Below, one piece after another: positions 42,414 to 56,656 of a DNA stretch of 64,000 bases. The position numbers and the translations under genes are program-made. The notes under the pieces were generated by a model that did not search any database, was not told the origin of the DNA, and saw nothing but the letters and a program-made list of their open reading frames with translations. This DNA is from Verticillium longisporum. Taxonomy: Eukaryota; Ascomycota; Sordariomycetes; Glomerellales; Plectosphaerellaceae. Every line of letters begins with the position of its first letter. Within the stretch, counting starts at the first letter, position 1. The DNA lies in NCBI GenBank assembly GCA_019188255.1, contig JAETXT010000003.1, positions 3,348,001 through 3,412,000 on the forward strand. Direction: 5' to 3'.

Positions 42414-45400
42414 GACAAAGGGGCATTGCGTTTGATCGGAGAACGGCGAGACATTGGGTGCCGATATTGACCAGTGCCTATATAGTCATGAATCAATCGG
42501 TTCTGGGCTTACCGGACTCCCCGAAGACCAGTGTGGTGACATCGATTTGGAGTTTGTAATCGGAGACACCAGTCCCAATACGCGAAGAGATGTGCCTCCT
42601 CGTGAACCCGAAAACTCCCCGGAACATTCGCTCGCACATCCACGGCAATGTGATGAAGTCAAGAACCTGCCAGTCCTGGGTAGGACAACCTTGACCATGG
42701 TGTTGTCACACAAGGTTCGGCTAGTTCCCGGCAAGGCAATGGGCGAATAGTCAAGGTCCGACGTGCCTTATTTGACGCATCACAAACCTGTCTCCTGGAA
42801 ATAGATTGAGGAACGAGGAGCGGGAGGGGCCTGAGTCTGTGAGAGGCAGAGGCTTTGCAAGCGGTCAATATCTGGGACAAGGCGCCAATCAGTCTTGTAC
42901 GAGGGGGGTGATGATGAACAAACGCCTCGAGGCTGACAACTGCCTATTGGTGCGATCCTCCACCATCGACGCCGAGCCCCTGACTTGGAAATTCCAATGG
43001 CAACGGCGAGTAGTGGCGGCGCCTCGTGAAGAACGCACCACGCAATGGCTTGCGAAGGCTAGCTTCGGTATCACAGGCTTGGCCGTCGTGAAAGGAAGGT
43101 CGCTCGACTCAGATCCGTGAATCTGCGATGGCGAAGCATCTTACACCATCTGCGTAGCAGCTTGCGTGAAGAGAGTCAGAGAAGGTATCAAGCCAAGATC
43201 GTTATCGATCTCATGATCGTCAGGCTGCGATGCCTGGGTGATGCCGGCCCAAGCCAGATGGGGCAGCAGCTGAGGCGTGGCGATCAGGATCCCGGGGTAA
43301 CGTCGCTGATGGTGTGCGAGTGTCGACTGCCGAGCGCCAAAGTAGGTGCTAAGATCTGTGCCTGCTGTATTGAGAAGGCGCCCTTTGTCACGCGAGAATG
43401 GCCAAGTCCGAGGCGAGTTGTACCACCTACTGGATGTAGAAAACATGACCCTTGTGCTCTTTTACTGTTGCCGGTGGCAAACGCCTGAGGAGCCATCTGC
43501 ATCAACGAAGCATGAAGGATGTGACCTGAGCCAGGGGGCTTCATCACATCGACTGAGCCAAGGCTGCGACGGGATTGTTGTCGATGTTATTGTTAGCTCG
43601 GATTAGCGGAGATCAAGTATATGGTTTCCCGGGCAAGCTGCGGCACTTTTGTGGAGCGAAGAGAGGAGTCTGCAGGGCATCAAACTTCCTTCATGTCGCG
43701 ATTAATGAGTGAGGCCTCACAATCGACATGTTGTGCCGAAGCCTAGGGTTGAGCTATATCGTCATGAGTCTAACTGAGCTGGAGCATCAGGAAGGTCCTG
43801 AAGTCCAGTGCACGCATCAGTCAGACGGAATGAGCATCTCCGAGACGTCTTCCAGAAGCAGAGAAGAAGCCCGCAATTAGCACAAGGCGACAGCGACCGC
43901 TTCGGCGCAGAAGGAGTGATGGGGAGAGGAGGTGACTCTGCAGCAGGTCCAAAGCGTGTCTTAGCCCCAAGGCACAATGTCGATGGCGTGCTGCGGAAGC
44001 GGCATTGCGGGCGTGAGCGATGGACATGGGGACGCATCCTCATCAGGTGGTGGCGCGGGCCGCATCGTGCATGAGATATCGTGGGGGGCGCCTGTTGGGC
44101 GTGTAGATGGAGAGACACCAGCTGGGTAAGCTTCTGGACCTGTCACGAACAGTGGTCGCGGCCTCGTCGAGGGTCGGGCACAAGGGGTTGGAGATGAACG
44201 AGACGGGAAGGTGCCGGGATGAAGCCAGGGGAGGCGGAGCTTCAGTCCAGCTCGAGTGCGGCGTGGTTGACAAGCTTCGGATGCCATCAGAGGTGATAAG
44301 CTGGCAAGGAACGCGTCGCGCAAGAGAGGCTTGGTGCCGAATGGATCGGCAGTCGCGCATCGATGGCCTGGACAGGCACGTCAATAGTCTTGTCCTAAGC
44401 TCGAGAGCGGTTGAGGGGATCTCGACAATGGCATGCTTGGCTCAGGGTTGGGCGGCTACATGTGTGCTTGGCTGTCAGGTTGGTCAATGGATGATAGGGA
44501 ATGCCACGGAGGATGGATGCAATCGCAATCTGGTGCAGGTTGAGGTGCTTGTCGATGGAACGGTCTTACTCAGCCGTGCTAGTCTGGATCTGGCGCTCGA
44601 TGGAGATCATGGCGGTACGCCGGTCCATTCGGTTCACAAGCAGGGAAGGAAGTACCGAACGAGATCGTGCTCACTGCCCCAGACCCAATCGGCTTATCAA
44701 GACAGCCGCCATCAATGAAGGGGTGGAGAGATGTAGTGGATCTTACAGGGCACCAGAGCCCAGGAGGAAGGGGCCAGGAGCCATCTACGTCTTGACACTG
44801 TGTCCCACGGCTTCAGAGCGCGATAGTACAGTGCAAACTGCGCGATCAGCTGTCAAAAATGCAGGCGTTTCCCAAGGAGGGGCAGTCCCCGTCGAGCCAG
44901 GAGCATTCGGACCCACTGAAGAAACATGCGCTGCAGCAGCCAGGTCATTGCTCCTGGGCTTCCTCCTTTCTGCCCCTCTCTCCCTTCCTCTTCCACCCAT
45001 CTGTCACCTCAACACCATGACCAGCATCGCCTGATGCCATCTCGCGTCATGACTGGCAGCATCTCTGTGGACCACTCACCGCTGGCGGGTGAGCATCTTC
45101 CATCAAGCTCTATGCTTCGTCTAGCCACCTGCAGTGTAACACCTCCGCACAGTGGAACATGACCGTAAAGACTTCAGCTGTATGTCAAACAAACACCTGC
45201 CTTTTCTATGGCACCGGACGACCTCCATTTACCTGTTGCTCGATGAATCTCCGGCGAGGGGCAAATCAAATGCGCCTCTGGATCCAATGAGGACTGCCCC
45301 TTAGGCCTCTTCTACGTCACTATACATCCTCTCAACACCTGCAGTCGTGAGTTACTAACGCGGGGCCAAGATACCATGAACGACTAAACAGTAAGGAGCA

Positions 45401-46988
45401 TGCCCCAAAGACGGCCCTCCAATTTGTCGCCATTCTACGGCTTCTGTTCATCATCGCTATTGGGCATGGCCGTTGCTTTCGAGAGCCAGACGCTGATCGT
45501 TATGGTCACGTAGAGCGGATTGACTGCCCAAAGAGGAAGGCCATTCACATGTCCAATCCCAGCCTGCATCGACCACCGTCCTTGAGCGTTCCCCAGTATC
45601 GACCATTCGCTGGCTGAAACACGCTCTGTCAAGACAGGAAAGCCTCGCTGCCCTACCACGCATCCATCTGTTAGGGTCAGCCTCTGGAGTGTCGACCTTA
45701 GCACACCATGGCCAGCAGGGTAGTTACAGAGAGCCAAGTCAACCGTGGTTCATGATTGGACTAATGTAGATCATGGGCCGGACCAGGCCTTCTCAGCACA
45801 CCTATTCTATATTCTACGCAGTAGGGATCTTGCCGTCTGAATAGTCCGGATCTCCTGATCGCCCGCCCCCCTCTTCCCGTGGTTCGCCCTGGTTGCCTCC
45901 TCAGAACCCCCTGGGGAGTGGCATGGCAAGGCATGTCCCTGCTCACGGCACTGGGTTTCATGTCTTGGAAGTACAGTATGGGAAGGCTGTGATGCCCGAA
46001 GGTTGTACAGCTCGACATGTTATGAGCCCTGCCGCTTTGTCTACGCAACTCAATCGTCATCTCTTGTTCGATTAGGTGAGGCCAAAGAGCATCAGAGATC
46101 CTGCGCCATCAAACATTCCCTGGTTTCCCACTGCTCATGCCCGGCGAGTCGGCCTCAACTGCCGGTATCACCACTTCGTTCAGTTCAGGTACCCGCAGCG
46201 CCGCCCCGCCACAGACCCTACTCAATCGAGCGTTGTGCAACTGCACATGGTTAAAGGGCCTTGAGGAATGGAGAACCTGTGTGACAGCTCACTGCGAGCA
46301 GGCAGGACTGGCAAATGGATGGCCAAGACATCTACAGTCCCTCAGCTTAGCGCCAGCTCTACCACAGGCACGCGCACCTGATAGCCTCGTTGCATTGCCA
46401 AGTAGCTACGTGCTGTACGTTGTCGACTTGCCCCGGCATCTGCAAGTCAGTCTCGTCGCGCTACTCGTCTCCTTCCCCGCCTCTGAACGTCGCCAACTTC
46501 CTCTTTGATGGGGCCCCTCCGCATCCTCGACGTGCTAGACGCCTTGGTCACGGAATACCCATGTGCTTCGTCTCCTTCCCCTTTGCGCATCGTGTTATCG
46601 ACGATATCTGCGTGCCACTCGCGTCATGATATGGCTGTCTGGAAGAGGAAGCTCATGGCAGCCCGGCTCCAGACTTTGGACCCTCTCGCCCGTGGCTTGG
46701 GCCTGAGACACGATCCTGGCATGGCATCGTGCAACCGCTCGGCATCATGTCGTGAGGCGACCGCGCTATTGACGCCATGCCCGACTCAGTGCCGTTGCCG
46801 GTTTGGCTCTCCGGCATAGTTGAGGATCATGATGCGCTGCAAGGAGCTCGACAAATTCGCTGTCATGGTCAGCTATATAAGAGGTGGCATGCATCCTCGA
46901 TGATAATGCCTCTTCTCTTCATCCAGCCTCATCTCAGCATCAGCAACATCATCTACCGGTATCTTCTCATCGTCTCACTGTCTTCAAA
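42414..46988. other. Long gene-poor region
   Basis: About 4.5 kb. Open frames up to about 200 codons occur (for example near 44107-44718 on +), but they lack domains, biased composition or splice-consistent partners. The right end is the subtilisin promoter. I see no supportable gene, transposon ends or tandem arrays. Confidence 0.45.
46874..46880 (+). promoter_or_regulatory. TATA box of subtilisin gene
   Basis: TATATAA, 109 nt before the subtilisin ATG, giving an expected 5' UTR of about 80 nt. Confidence 0.65.
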
Positions 46989-48276
<1,288 letters not shown>

Positions 48277-49496
48277 GTGGCTAAAACTTTCTAACAAGCT
48301 GAGTCAGAAAGCCGGCCTCTTCGCCCAAGGGGCATTGATAAGCCCTCGGGTGATGGTGAGAAGGATGGTAATGCGTAACAGTGTTGCCAGAGAGGAAGAT
48401 TCCGGCGTGGCTGGAGACCGAGGAACGGGTGGTTGTTTCTAGACAGACTGGCGTTCCTTTGTTCTCCTCAGCCATTCATCAACTGCGTGCTTGAGAGATG
48501 CAATGTTCGTCGCACAGAGTTTGGGCGGTAGATCGACTAGTCTGCCGCGAAATTGATATTTGTTGGTTTGGAATTCATCGCTGCCTTGTGCCCCGAATGT
48601 GTCTTTGATTTGATGGGATTGACAAACGCTACGCGGGTTTAGCCTTCTCCGGTCCCATCATCTGGTATTGTAGATAATAGCTCTTCGAGTAGCTCGCTTC
48701 CTGGTATGACATTGACAACACTCCTCAATCGTTTGTCATACACCTATCTTTGCAGCGTTTGCTACCTGTTCCGAGTTGTCCGACCTCCTGAAAGGCAAGA
48801 CCGGGATAACTATACCAGCGCAAGGATTTCAACTATCATCAGGTTTCTAGTTGCCCTCATCAAAACGAAGGACATCAAGAGGTGACACTTATCGTCTTGC
48901 GGCTCAAAGTGGAGAAATGGCCCGACTGGATCGCAGGCGAGTAATAGCCAGCTTGATCCTGGAGGGGCGTGATTGATGTGATCGGATCTACTCCTGGCTG
49001 CAGGTCGGGACGGGCGATCCGAAGCCGGTGGGACGAAGTCGAATACGAGGTACTGACAAGGGGCCATGACTCGGTGTCCACAGCGTGTTCAAGGCGGACC
49101 TGAAGACGAGAGATAAGGCACTGAGGGGTATACGGCATTTTTGTTCTGGATGTACTGTTCGTGACATGCTGTAAGAGGTCGCTACCTTCAGTCTGGGTCT
49201 TGGTGATTGTATACGGAATTATTGTGCCAGAGTTTCTTTCGGACTACGACGCCCCAAGGGTTGGTGTGGCAGTGACGGTGACGTGAAACCATCGTCTGGT
49301 ACACACTACAGGTTTTCGTTACATGATAAATATCTGAAGGCTGGCTTGCTGGTTTGCAAATGTCTTCGCGAGTACAGTGGTGTTGTGAAAGGCGCCTCGT
49401 CTGTTGGGGAATGAGGTCGAAATTGACTCGAGCTCCCGTCTCTTCATGACATGAGTCAATTCTCCGTCACGGACTTCCAACCAACAAGGTCCCACC
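48277..49496. other. Intergenic region
   Basis: 3' flank of the subtilisin gene and 5' flank of the tRNA. I see no gene. Confidence 0.5.
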
Positions 49497-49568
49497 GGTC
49501 TAATGGTCTAATGGTTATGACTGCGGATTCTGATTCCGCCAGCCCAGGTTCGATTCCTGGTTGGACCT
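49497..49568 (+). tRNA. tRNA-Gln (anticodon CTG)
   Basis: The acceptor arm GGTCTAA pairs with TTGGACC (one G-U). The D arm is GTC...GAC; the anticodon stem GCGGA/TCCGC encloses TTCTGAT, with CTG reading CAG; the T arm contains GGTTCGATTCC (B box). TGGTCTAATGG is the A box. A TCTAATGG duplication at the 5' end makes the acceptor start ambiguous; the start at 49497 gives seven paired positions. No intron. Confidence 0.92.
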
Positions 49569-49579
49569 GAAACATCATC

Positions 49580-49583
49580 TTTT
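49580..49583 (+). terminator. Pol III terminator of tRNA-Gln
   Basis: The first TTTT after the tRNA, 11 nt downstream. Confidence 0.65.
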
Positions 49584-50875
49584 AACTTTTGTCGATCCAT
49601 TAGAGAGTCGTGATCATGTCTATGAACGTCAACTTTTTGTCTAATGCCCAGGCGATCATCTGCGAGCCTGTTCTCACCTATGAGTATTGTGCCTTCTTCT
49701 CTATCTCTCTCAGTATTCCTTCACGTTGTCGGAGAGATGAAAATGTGGCCGAGAAAATAATGTAGCTGCCTCGTCGATGAGTTGACAGCAGACGAAGGAC
49801 TTGAAATCTACCATCTCACTGAGCAACAGGACGGCATGAAACCCCAGCTCCATCCATTAAGTGGCCGAAAAAAAAAACTAGGCACGATTGATCTGTTGAG
49901 TAATGCGACTATTTCCCTGCAGCGACATTTTCGATGTCCAGGACATTGTCCTCCATAGGTAAGCACTGGTCGGAATGTTGCCCAAGTTACACACCAGCAC
50001 CGACCGTGATGTTGCCAACGTCTCGCACAAGGCCCGATCGCCGCAAGCAGAATCTACAGTCGATCTGTTGATCAGCGAATTTTATTAAACGTGCCAATAA
50101 CCATCTTGCGTCACATACACGGTATTCGTATCATTAAGAAATGCTATTATAGCATCTATCCCGCGTCTTGCTGTACCCAATGCCAAGCTGCAAATACTCT
50201 CGACACGAGACTATGCGACCGTAAGCCAGAACATGCAGCACTCACCTGGCCGTTCGAACAATGAAGCACAAGGCAAATGCATGAACACCTTGCAGAATGA
50301 ATTCAGTTTGATACGCTCCTCCTCGTTACGGACGACAGCCGAAGAATCGCAACACGGGCAGCGCGGGCGAACCTGCAAGTCACTCGCCCTCGCCTCTCCA
50401 CCAACATCCACCTGACCACATCACCCGCGATACCTCGCGCGACATCACCCGGCCGCATCACGCAGGCGCGCCAGACAGACGACAAAGACGCGAGCCCCAC
50501 CAGCTTAAAAGACATGGGTATCACGATTAGGATGGGGGACATCGACAAAACGGAGGTGAATCGAAATAGAATACCTTGCAAGGGGCATGTCGTCCGTAAG
50601 TAGGAGACAAACAAGGCTATACAGCCAGCGGCTGACTTGGGGCCTGGTCACTGGTTAGCGGAACGAGATCACGACTTGAACCAGTCCGTCTGTCACGAAG
50701 CTGGCATAAAACATGTTAACCCAAGGCAGTGCAAATCACGAACACACAAAGATAGTCAAGTAGCAGCAGGTGTGAAGAAAATCAAATCATGAGGCTCGTA
50801 GAGTACAGGTATGTACAGCTGGGTACGGGGGTATAAGTTTGCGGGCCCTCCCTTCTCTGCCCGCCTCTCCTCGTG
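49584..50875. other. Intergenic region
   Basis: No gene is supported. The sequence is AT-rich at about 50060-50180. Confidence 0.45.
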
Positions 50876-52033
50876 CTAGTCCAATCCACGTCTCCGCCCC
50901 TTGGTTCTTGTCCGTAACGTGTCCGGGAGGGGTTTCGATATGCGGCTGGACGCCTCGTCGGGCGTACGACGAAGTGTTTTGCTGCCTCTGTATGGGCTGC
51001 TGCTGCGATAGGTGCGCGGGCTTGGTGAGTTCTCCCGGCGAGTATGATAGGTGGTGGAAGGGATATGACGGAGGGTGGGTATCTGTTTGAGGTCGAGGTA
51101 AGATGAGGTGGTAGGGGGTTCTTGCTTGGGGGTAGGTGTTTCCATCTCGATCGACTCGACGATGGTGTCGAAAATATCAGTAGGGCACTGGGCTTCAAAG
51201 TTCTCTTCTTCGTAAAGCTCATCGGCGTGGTGGCTCTCGACAAGATCCGAAATGGACGTCGCGAGCGAGTCGGGATCGTCCGACTGTGACGTCTCTTCGT
51301 CTTCGTGATCGTCGTCAAGGTGACGGCGAAACGCGTCCGATTCGGAACCCGAAAAGGACAGCGCCCGAGAAGGAGTCAAACGAGCCAGGGTAAAGTCATG
51401 ATCGTGCAGATCAGTAGGAGATGAGGGGGACGAGTCATCTTGGGTGGTCATTGATCGAGGAGAAGGAGGAAGATCGGCGTCTGTGGCCATGGTGTTGATA
51501 CAGAAAGGTTCGCGGGTCATGAAACGCTTCTCGTCATCGTCAGGAAAGAAGTAAGGACCGCTCTCAGCATCATCGTCGAGACTACTTGGGTTGGTGCTTG
51601 CCACGCTGTACTGATCAAAAGAGGAGGCGGTAGACGCGGTGTCGTGGAAGACATGTCGGTCGAGATAGCCCTCGGGAAGGTAACTGGAAAAGTATCGTAC
51701 AAGCGAGTCGAGCGAACGCGTCCGAAAGAGCTGGACGGCGAAAGACCACTGCTCCGTCCCGATGAGCTTCGGGTTGGCAATGATCTCTACACCAGCCAGC
51801 TCGAGCGAGTCGTCGAGCTCACGAAGACGTTGAACGCGTCGCTCGGCCATGCGGCGATGGAACTCGTCCTCGGTGCGGGAGTCGCTGGAGATCTCGAAAA
51901 CATCGTGGTGGAAAGCTTCAGGGTCTTGAATGGAGGAAGGAAAGGTGTTGTATTGGTCATGCAGCTTGGTGAAGAGGTCAGCCCTCTTCATGCCAAACTT
52001 CCAGGGGGGCCAGGCGTAGCCTGGGTCGTCCAT
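50876..52033 (-). CDS. Conserved-type fungal protein of unknown function
   Basis: Single exon, 385 residues, starting MDDPGYAWPPWKFGMKRADLF. The N-terminal 130 residues look folded (HDQYNTFPSSIQDPEAFHHDVFEISSDS, helical RRMAERRVQRLRELDDSLE, then SLVRYFSSYLPEGY). The rest is acidic and Ser/Asp/Pro-rich, hence disordered, ending in a basic Arg-rich tail (TRTKGRRRGLD). The style resembles broadly distributed ascomycete proteins without a named domain. No signal peptide or membrane segment. Function unknown. Confidence 0.7.
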   Translation of the reverse strand: MDDPGYAWPPWKFGMKRADLFTKLHDQYNTFPSSIQDPEAFHHDVFEISSDSRTEDEFHRRMAERRVQRLRELDDSLELAGVEIIANPKLIGTEQWSFAVQLFRTRSLDSLVRYFSSYLPEGYLDRHVFHDTASTASSFDQYSVASTNPSSLDDDAESGPYFFPDDDEKRFMTREPFCINTMATDADLPPSPRSMTTQDDSSPSSPTDLHDHDFTLARLTPSRALSFSGSESDAFRRHLDDDHEDEETSQSDDPDSLATSISDLVESHHADELYEEENFEAQCPTDIFDTIVESIEMETPTPKQEPPTTSSYLDLKQIPTLRHIPSTTYHTRRENSPSPRTYRSSSPYRGSKTLRRTPDEASSRISKPLPDTLRTRTKGRRRGLD

Positions 52034-54766
52034 TGCGTGTGATTGTTGTGATGGGTGCCGCCCAAGGGGTGGACGGGCTTTGTGTGTGGGTTCAGAGTAA
52101 TGGTAGTAATCGTGTGCTGGAGAGGCCTGTGGTGGAAGAAGCCATTTAGACCATACTAGAACTTGTTGGAGCCATCGTGTTGGTATTCTGGAGCAGTAGT
52201 GTTCGAGCGTTGCGTGTTTGTTGATGGGCTTGTGGTGATGACAGTGGACAGTTTTCAGGGGTGGGACGAGGGAGGAGTTGGGAAAAGGCGACGAGGGTGA
52301 TCGGGGGTCGTGCTGGGCCCGACAATGAGTGCGAAAAGTGTAACGATGAGCGAGACGGGCTCATGGGGCTGATGGGGGCCACTGGAGAAAGCCGGATGCG
52401 AGCCCGATCCAAATCTGGCTAGTGCAGGACCATATCGGTGCTAGTGGATTTGACATCAGCGGGACATCTGCCAATGAATCAGGGGAGTGTGGACCACCTG
52501 CATGCACCTGATGCACCTCTGGCTTGGGGGGCGCAGCAGGACTCCTGAGTCACTTCAGGGTCGGGCTCGCACTATCGCCTTTACGTGTACGCTTGGCGAA
52601 TTTCTGTTAAGAGCCTTCCTGAATTCTGAGGCTGCTGAAGTCACTTCCAAGTCCTCCGAGCGCGGAATGGCCAATGCAGGAAAACCTGCGCCAATGCAGT
52701 GGAACAACTGGCAGGAACCAATCATCGGATCGCCAGTGCTTCACACCCACTCACACGTCAGCCCTACACCAATCATATGCGCTGTTCGGGGGTCTTCTTG
52801 CATTTTGCCTTCCTTTGCACGAGCAGCCACCTCATCCTGTCCACCGCCCCTTCATACTTGCCGCGCTACACTGTAATACGGCCCCCAACCCTCCATTTGC
52901 AACACACGCCCCACATAAGGTAACTTCCAATGCCACACCACCAACTGGTACAGTACAGGACATCGGTATGGCCAGCACCGCTTCCCTCTCGCACCCGGCG
53001 CCCGCCATGATGATCGTTGCTGACTGCCCTCGTGCCCGACTTCCCTGGCAGCCTGGCAACGTGATAAGCAGCCTGGTCGGGCTCCTGTCCGACAACTCCG
53101 ATAGGGGCCACTGCTGTCCTTCTACCTACCATGAAGGCTGAGACACACAGGACAGCCAGGCAGCGCGACAGCCAGCAACAGCAACAAGCTGACTCTCGTG
53201 TCACGAGGGAGGGCTCAGTGTCTTTCCCTTGTGTCGCCCGACGTCCCTCACTGAAATCATACCTTCCTCCTGAACCGATTAAAACGTTTCGCGACGCCAA
53301 AAAGATCACTCATCCCCGAGCCATGGGACCGTCGACTGACGACCAACTGACGTTGGCTTTTGGCCCCCAAACCTCGCGGCCCCCAACTGTGAACAGCAAT
53401 GACGAAACCCCCTCTTTCGGCTGACCGAGGAACCCCGTCGAAGCTCCTCAGAACACTTGACTGACTCCACGCTGCATGCGCCCTTCGTGGGGCAAGGTGC
53501 CTTGCCTTGCCTCTCGCCTCCTAACCGAGCGGATGGGCGGGCACTACCGCTGCACTCACAGACCTTTCGAGAGGAACAACATGTCGCGCAAAGTACCTCC
53601 ACTGGATTTCCAGCCCCAGACGCTACATGATGAGGACTTGTTGAGGGGGCTGAGGCACATCACTGCCACGACAGCATCCTGAAGTTCAGCGCTTGGTGCA
53701 CTAAAAGACCCAGCTCAGGCCCCCCAGAACAATAGACAGAAGCCAGGCCTCCCACAGTTCCTCTCATCCAGGCCCCTCACCACACAGAAGGATTTCTTCA
53801 CACGTCTTCTTCTTCTAGGCGACTTGCCCTGACCTACCTATTCTCGGTCAGCCCTTTGGGACGACGTCTGCCTGTCTGCAGAAAGTGAACCTCTTATTAC
53901 TGGGCGAATGAATCGGCCGCACAAATAACCGCCCAGCTGCTCTCATACTTGCCCTCACCTGAAAAGCCCCAGTCCTGTGAGCCAGAGCTAGGCAACTCAC
54001 CTACCTCAGGCGACGACCGGCGGCCTCGATGACTCTATCCCCGTGAGGCTGGATTCCCCATCAGCAGGCCCTTCATTGTCGTCCCAAGTCCTGGCCATCT
54101 GACGGCCTGTTTCTGCTTCTCTCACCTTCTCTTCCCTTCAGTCAGTCCCTGGCACATCTCTCCTCGACACAAGTCCATGTACTGATCCTATTCATAAAGC
54201 GTCGGTTCCTGCATTTGTACCTTGTCATTGCAGTCACAGTCATCCCCGGGTTGTTCCCCCTATTCTCATGACTCCCCGAATCCACTGTCGCCGTTGACCC
54301 CGCATCTGCCTGAACCTGTTCTTCATTCACACAAGCTTTCTCCCTCTCTCCGCCCAACCAACCCCGACCGTTCACGCCCGCTCGTACTGCTGTTACGGCC
54401 CCTCCTACGGTGACTGTCAGCGAAACACGACCATTTTTGACTAGGCAGCCTTGCCGAACCTAGTCTCAGGACACTATCGGGCCCCATACCTTACCAAACC
54501 TTCTCCTTCCTTTACCCACCTTCGCCACTGCTTTGTGCGCGGGAGCAGCCTTGCGCTTCCCGTCGCTAGGCAGCACCTCAAAGCTTGGTCTCGGAGCACG
54601 ACCCCCATCGCCATCATCCTCCATCCTGGCCCTCATCATCCCCATTCACGCTGCCCTCACACCCATCACAACGTCGACTCATACCCAGTCACGTTCGTTC
54701 GCTACGCAGCGGCCGGGTGGCTAGCCGCCTGCCTCGGCCTCGGCGGCTTTGGACACATTGCCCGCC
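52034..54766. other. Intergenic region
   Basis: Between divergent genes. It contains promoter-type pyrimidine-rich segments (for example about 54530-54700, immediately upstream of the kinase). I see no supportable gene. Confidence 0.45.
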
Positions 54767-56656
54767 ATGGCTGACCACCGGTTCCCCGTCTCGGAGGAGT
54801 CGGAAGAGCGGACAGAACCCTTCTCCCAGTCCGAGATTGATTCGCGCATGAAGAGCATTCGAGTTGAGGAACCCGACCACGATGTCATGTACGATACCGT
54901 CCCGCTGAACAAGCTGATGGTCGAGGAGCACCACCACAAGCAGGGCATCCGCATCCTTGTGCGCCCTCTCACCAGGAGTCGATCCGTCAGTCCCGGCAAC
55001 GGCAGCTGCCAGTGGCTGGCCCTGCGCGCAGAGGTTGCGTCCGAGGACGAGCCCCATCACAAGGTGTTGGCCGTGACTCAGACAGCGAGAGATATCAAGT
55101 TCTCCGTGCGCATCCCTTCCGAGCATCTGGGTGAAGATGAGGTGCAGCGCTCGGGTGTGAGGTGCGAGCTATACTACGACCCAACAGGCGATAATCAGTT
55201 TCTCCTCAATCGCTCCGAGGTACCAATATCCCTGACACGACTCTCCGACGACCCGACTAGCCGTCCGGGTCCTTGTTTCGTGGTCAAACCCGACATGTCC
55301 AAGGCCCTTTCGCCAGGCACATGGCGCATCATTGTCGACAATATCTCGGTGCTCGATTTCAGGGTACTGGAAAAGGTGCCCGCCATGCTCAAGCAGCAAC
55401 AGCAACTTCCAGAAGCCATGTCCATGAGCTTTCTCAACTCGTCCGGAAAGAGGTCGCTGGAGGACACTGCAGACGAGGCTGCCGACGGTAGAGATGACAA
55501 AAAGGCAAAATTGTCCGACGACGCAGCACCTAACAAGAATGACGGTGTCATCATGTTCCTCCGTCCCGCCGCTGAGCCACTCGTCTTCCCGTTACCCTCT
55601 GCGAACAAAGGCAAGGAGATCGTGTCCGCCAATGGCCATGCGCTCCTGGATGTGGGCAACGACGAGATGGTTGAGATCCCTGGAAGCTGCGAGATCGACG
55701 CGTATACGGTTACGAAGCACGGCCAGATCGCATCAACTTCCCTCTCCTCTGTGTACACCGCCACCCATTCCAACGTTCCTGATGGCATCGTTACCGTCAA
55801 AGTCCTCAAGACCCTTCCGAATAACTCCGCCGCTGCGCTCCAGCAGAAGCCACAAGAGGCTGAGCGCAACGTCATCCGCCAAGCCGACATGTGGCTCCGT
55901 GAATACCAATCTCAAGACGACTTGCGCCACGACTCCATCGTCCGCCTCTATGGCGGCGACGCCCGTTTCCTTTCCCTCTACATGGAGCACGTCGATGCGC
56001 GCGACCTGTCCGCCCGCGGCGTATGGCGTTGTCCACGCAGCGACAACTTCATCGGCGACCGCACCGATGCCACACGCATTCTGCGCGATGTCGCCTCAGC
56101 TCTGCATTACCTCCACAGCCGTCGTCTCGTCCACAATGATATCAAACCCGCGAACATTCTGTACTCTCCGGCCCGCGGTGCTGTCCTTTGCGACTTTGGC
56201 CTCTCAACAATGGCCGGCGGGCCCGCGACGAACGGCGGCACCCCATTCTACGTACCCCCGGAGTTCATCGGGGCCCGGCAGCGCGGTCCCGCTTCGGACG
56301 TCTGGGCTCTCGGCGTTACAATGCTCTACGTTCTCCGCCGCATGCCTTTCCCCGACGGACGCGGACGCCAGGCGCACCCCAAGAGGTTATACTGGGTCAT
56401 CGCCGACCTCAACCGGCCCGCGGGCCGCGCGCGCGGCGCCCAGGGCGCCGTCGAGCAGATGAAGACGTGGCTCGGCGAGGTGCGCGAGGCCGCTGACCGG
56501 CTGAACCCACGCGACAGACTTGAGCGGATCGTCAGAGAGATGCTCGTCCCTAATCTCAACCAGCGCATCACAACGGCGCGTATCATGAGAGAATTGTTTG
56601 TCGAGAGGGAACAGCCGCAGCAGCAGCAACCGCAGGCTGTCGTGGCGCGGGCGTGA
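54767..56656 (+). CDS. Divergent non-RD protein kinase with N-terminal extension
   Basis: Single exon, 629 residues from the ATG at 54767. Residues 1 to about 250 are not a domain I recognise. A Lys/Asp-rich, nuclear-signal-like segment (KRSLEDTADEAADGRDDKKAKL) lies at about 230-250. The kinase domain runs from about 315 to 615: a weak glycine loop (STSLSSVYTA), the VAIK lysine in VTVKVLK (about 346), a catalytic loop HNDIKPANIL (about 456) with Asn in place of the usual Arg, CDFGLS (about 476) and GTPFYVPPEF. All core catalytic residues are present, so it is probably active. The C-terminus is Gln-rich. I cannot place it in a named family; substrate and pathway unknown. Confidence 0.8.
   Translation: MADHRFPVSEESEERTEPFSQSEIDSRMKSIRVEEPDHDVMYDTVPLNKLMVEEHHHKQGIRILVRPLTRSRSVSPGNGSCQWLALRAEVASEDEPHHKVLAVTQTARDIKFSVRIPSEHLGEDEVQRSGVRCELYYDPTGDNQFLLNRSEVPISLTRLSDDPTSRPGPCFVVKPDMSKALSPGTWRIIVDNISVLDFRVLEKVPAMLKQQQQLPEAMSMSFLNSSGKRSLEDTADEAADGRDDKKAKLSDDAAPNKNDGVIMFLRPAAEPLVFPLPSANKGKEIVSANGHALLDVGNDEMVEIPGSCEIDAYTVTKHGQIASTSLSSVYTATHSNVPDGIVTVKVLKTLPNNSAAALQQKPQEAERNVIRQADMWLREYQSQDDLRHDSIVRLYGGDARFLSLYMEHVDARDLSARGVWRCPRSDNFIGDRTDATRILRDVASALHYLHSRRLVHNDIKPANILYSPARGAVLCDFGLSTMAGGPATNGGTPFYVPPEFIGARQRGPASDVWALGVTMLYVLRRMPFPDGRGRQAHPKRLYWVIADLNRPAGRARGAQGAVEQMKTWLGEVREAADRLNPRDRLERIVREMLVPNLNQRITTARIMRELFVEREQPQQQQPQAVVARA

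Noticed and set aside
44107..44718. 203-codon plus-strand frame as a gene
   Set aside because: No domain, no promoter, no splice-consistent extension and unremarkable composition.
49491..49510. tRNA-Gln starting at 49488 with a longer 5' end
   Set aside because: The duplicated TCTAATGG makes an alternative start look possible, but only the 49497 start gives a full seven-pair acceptor stem.
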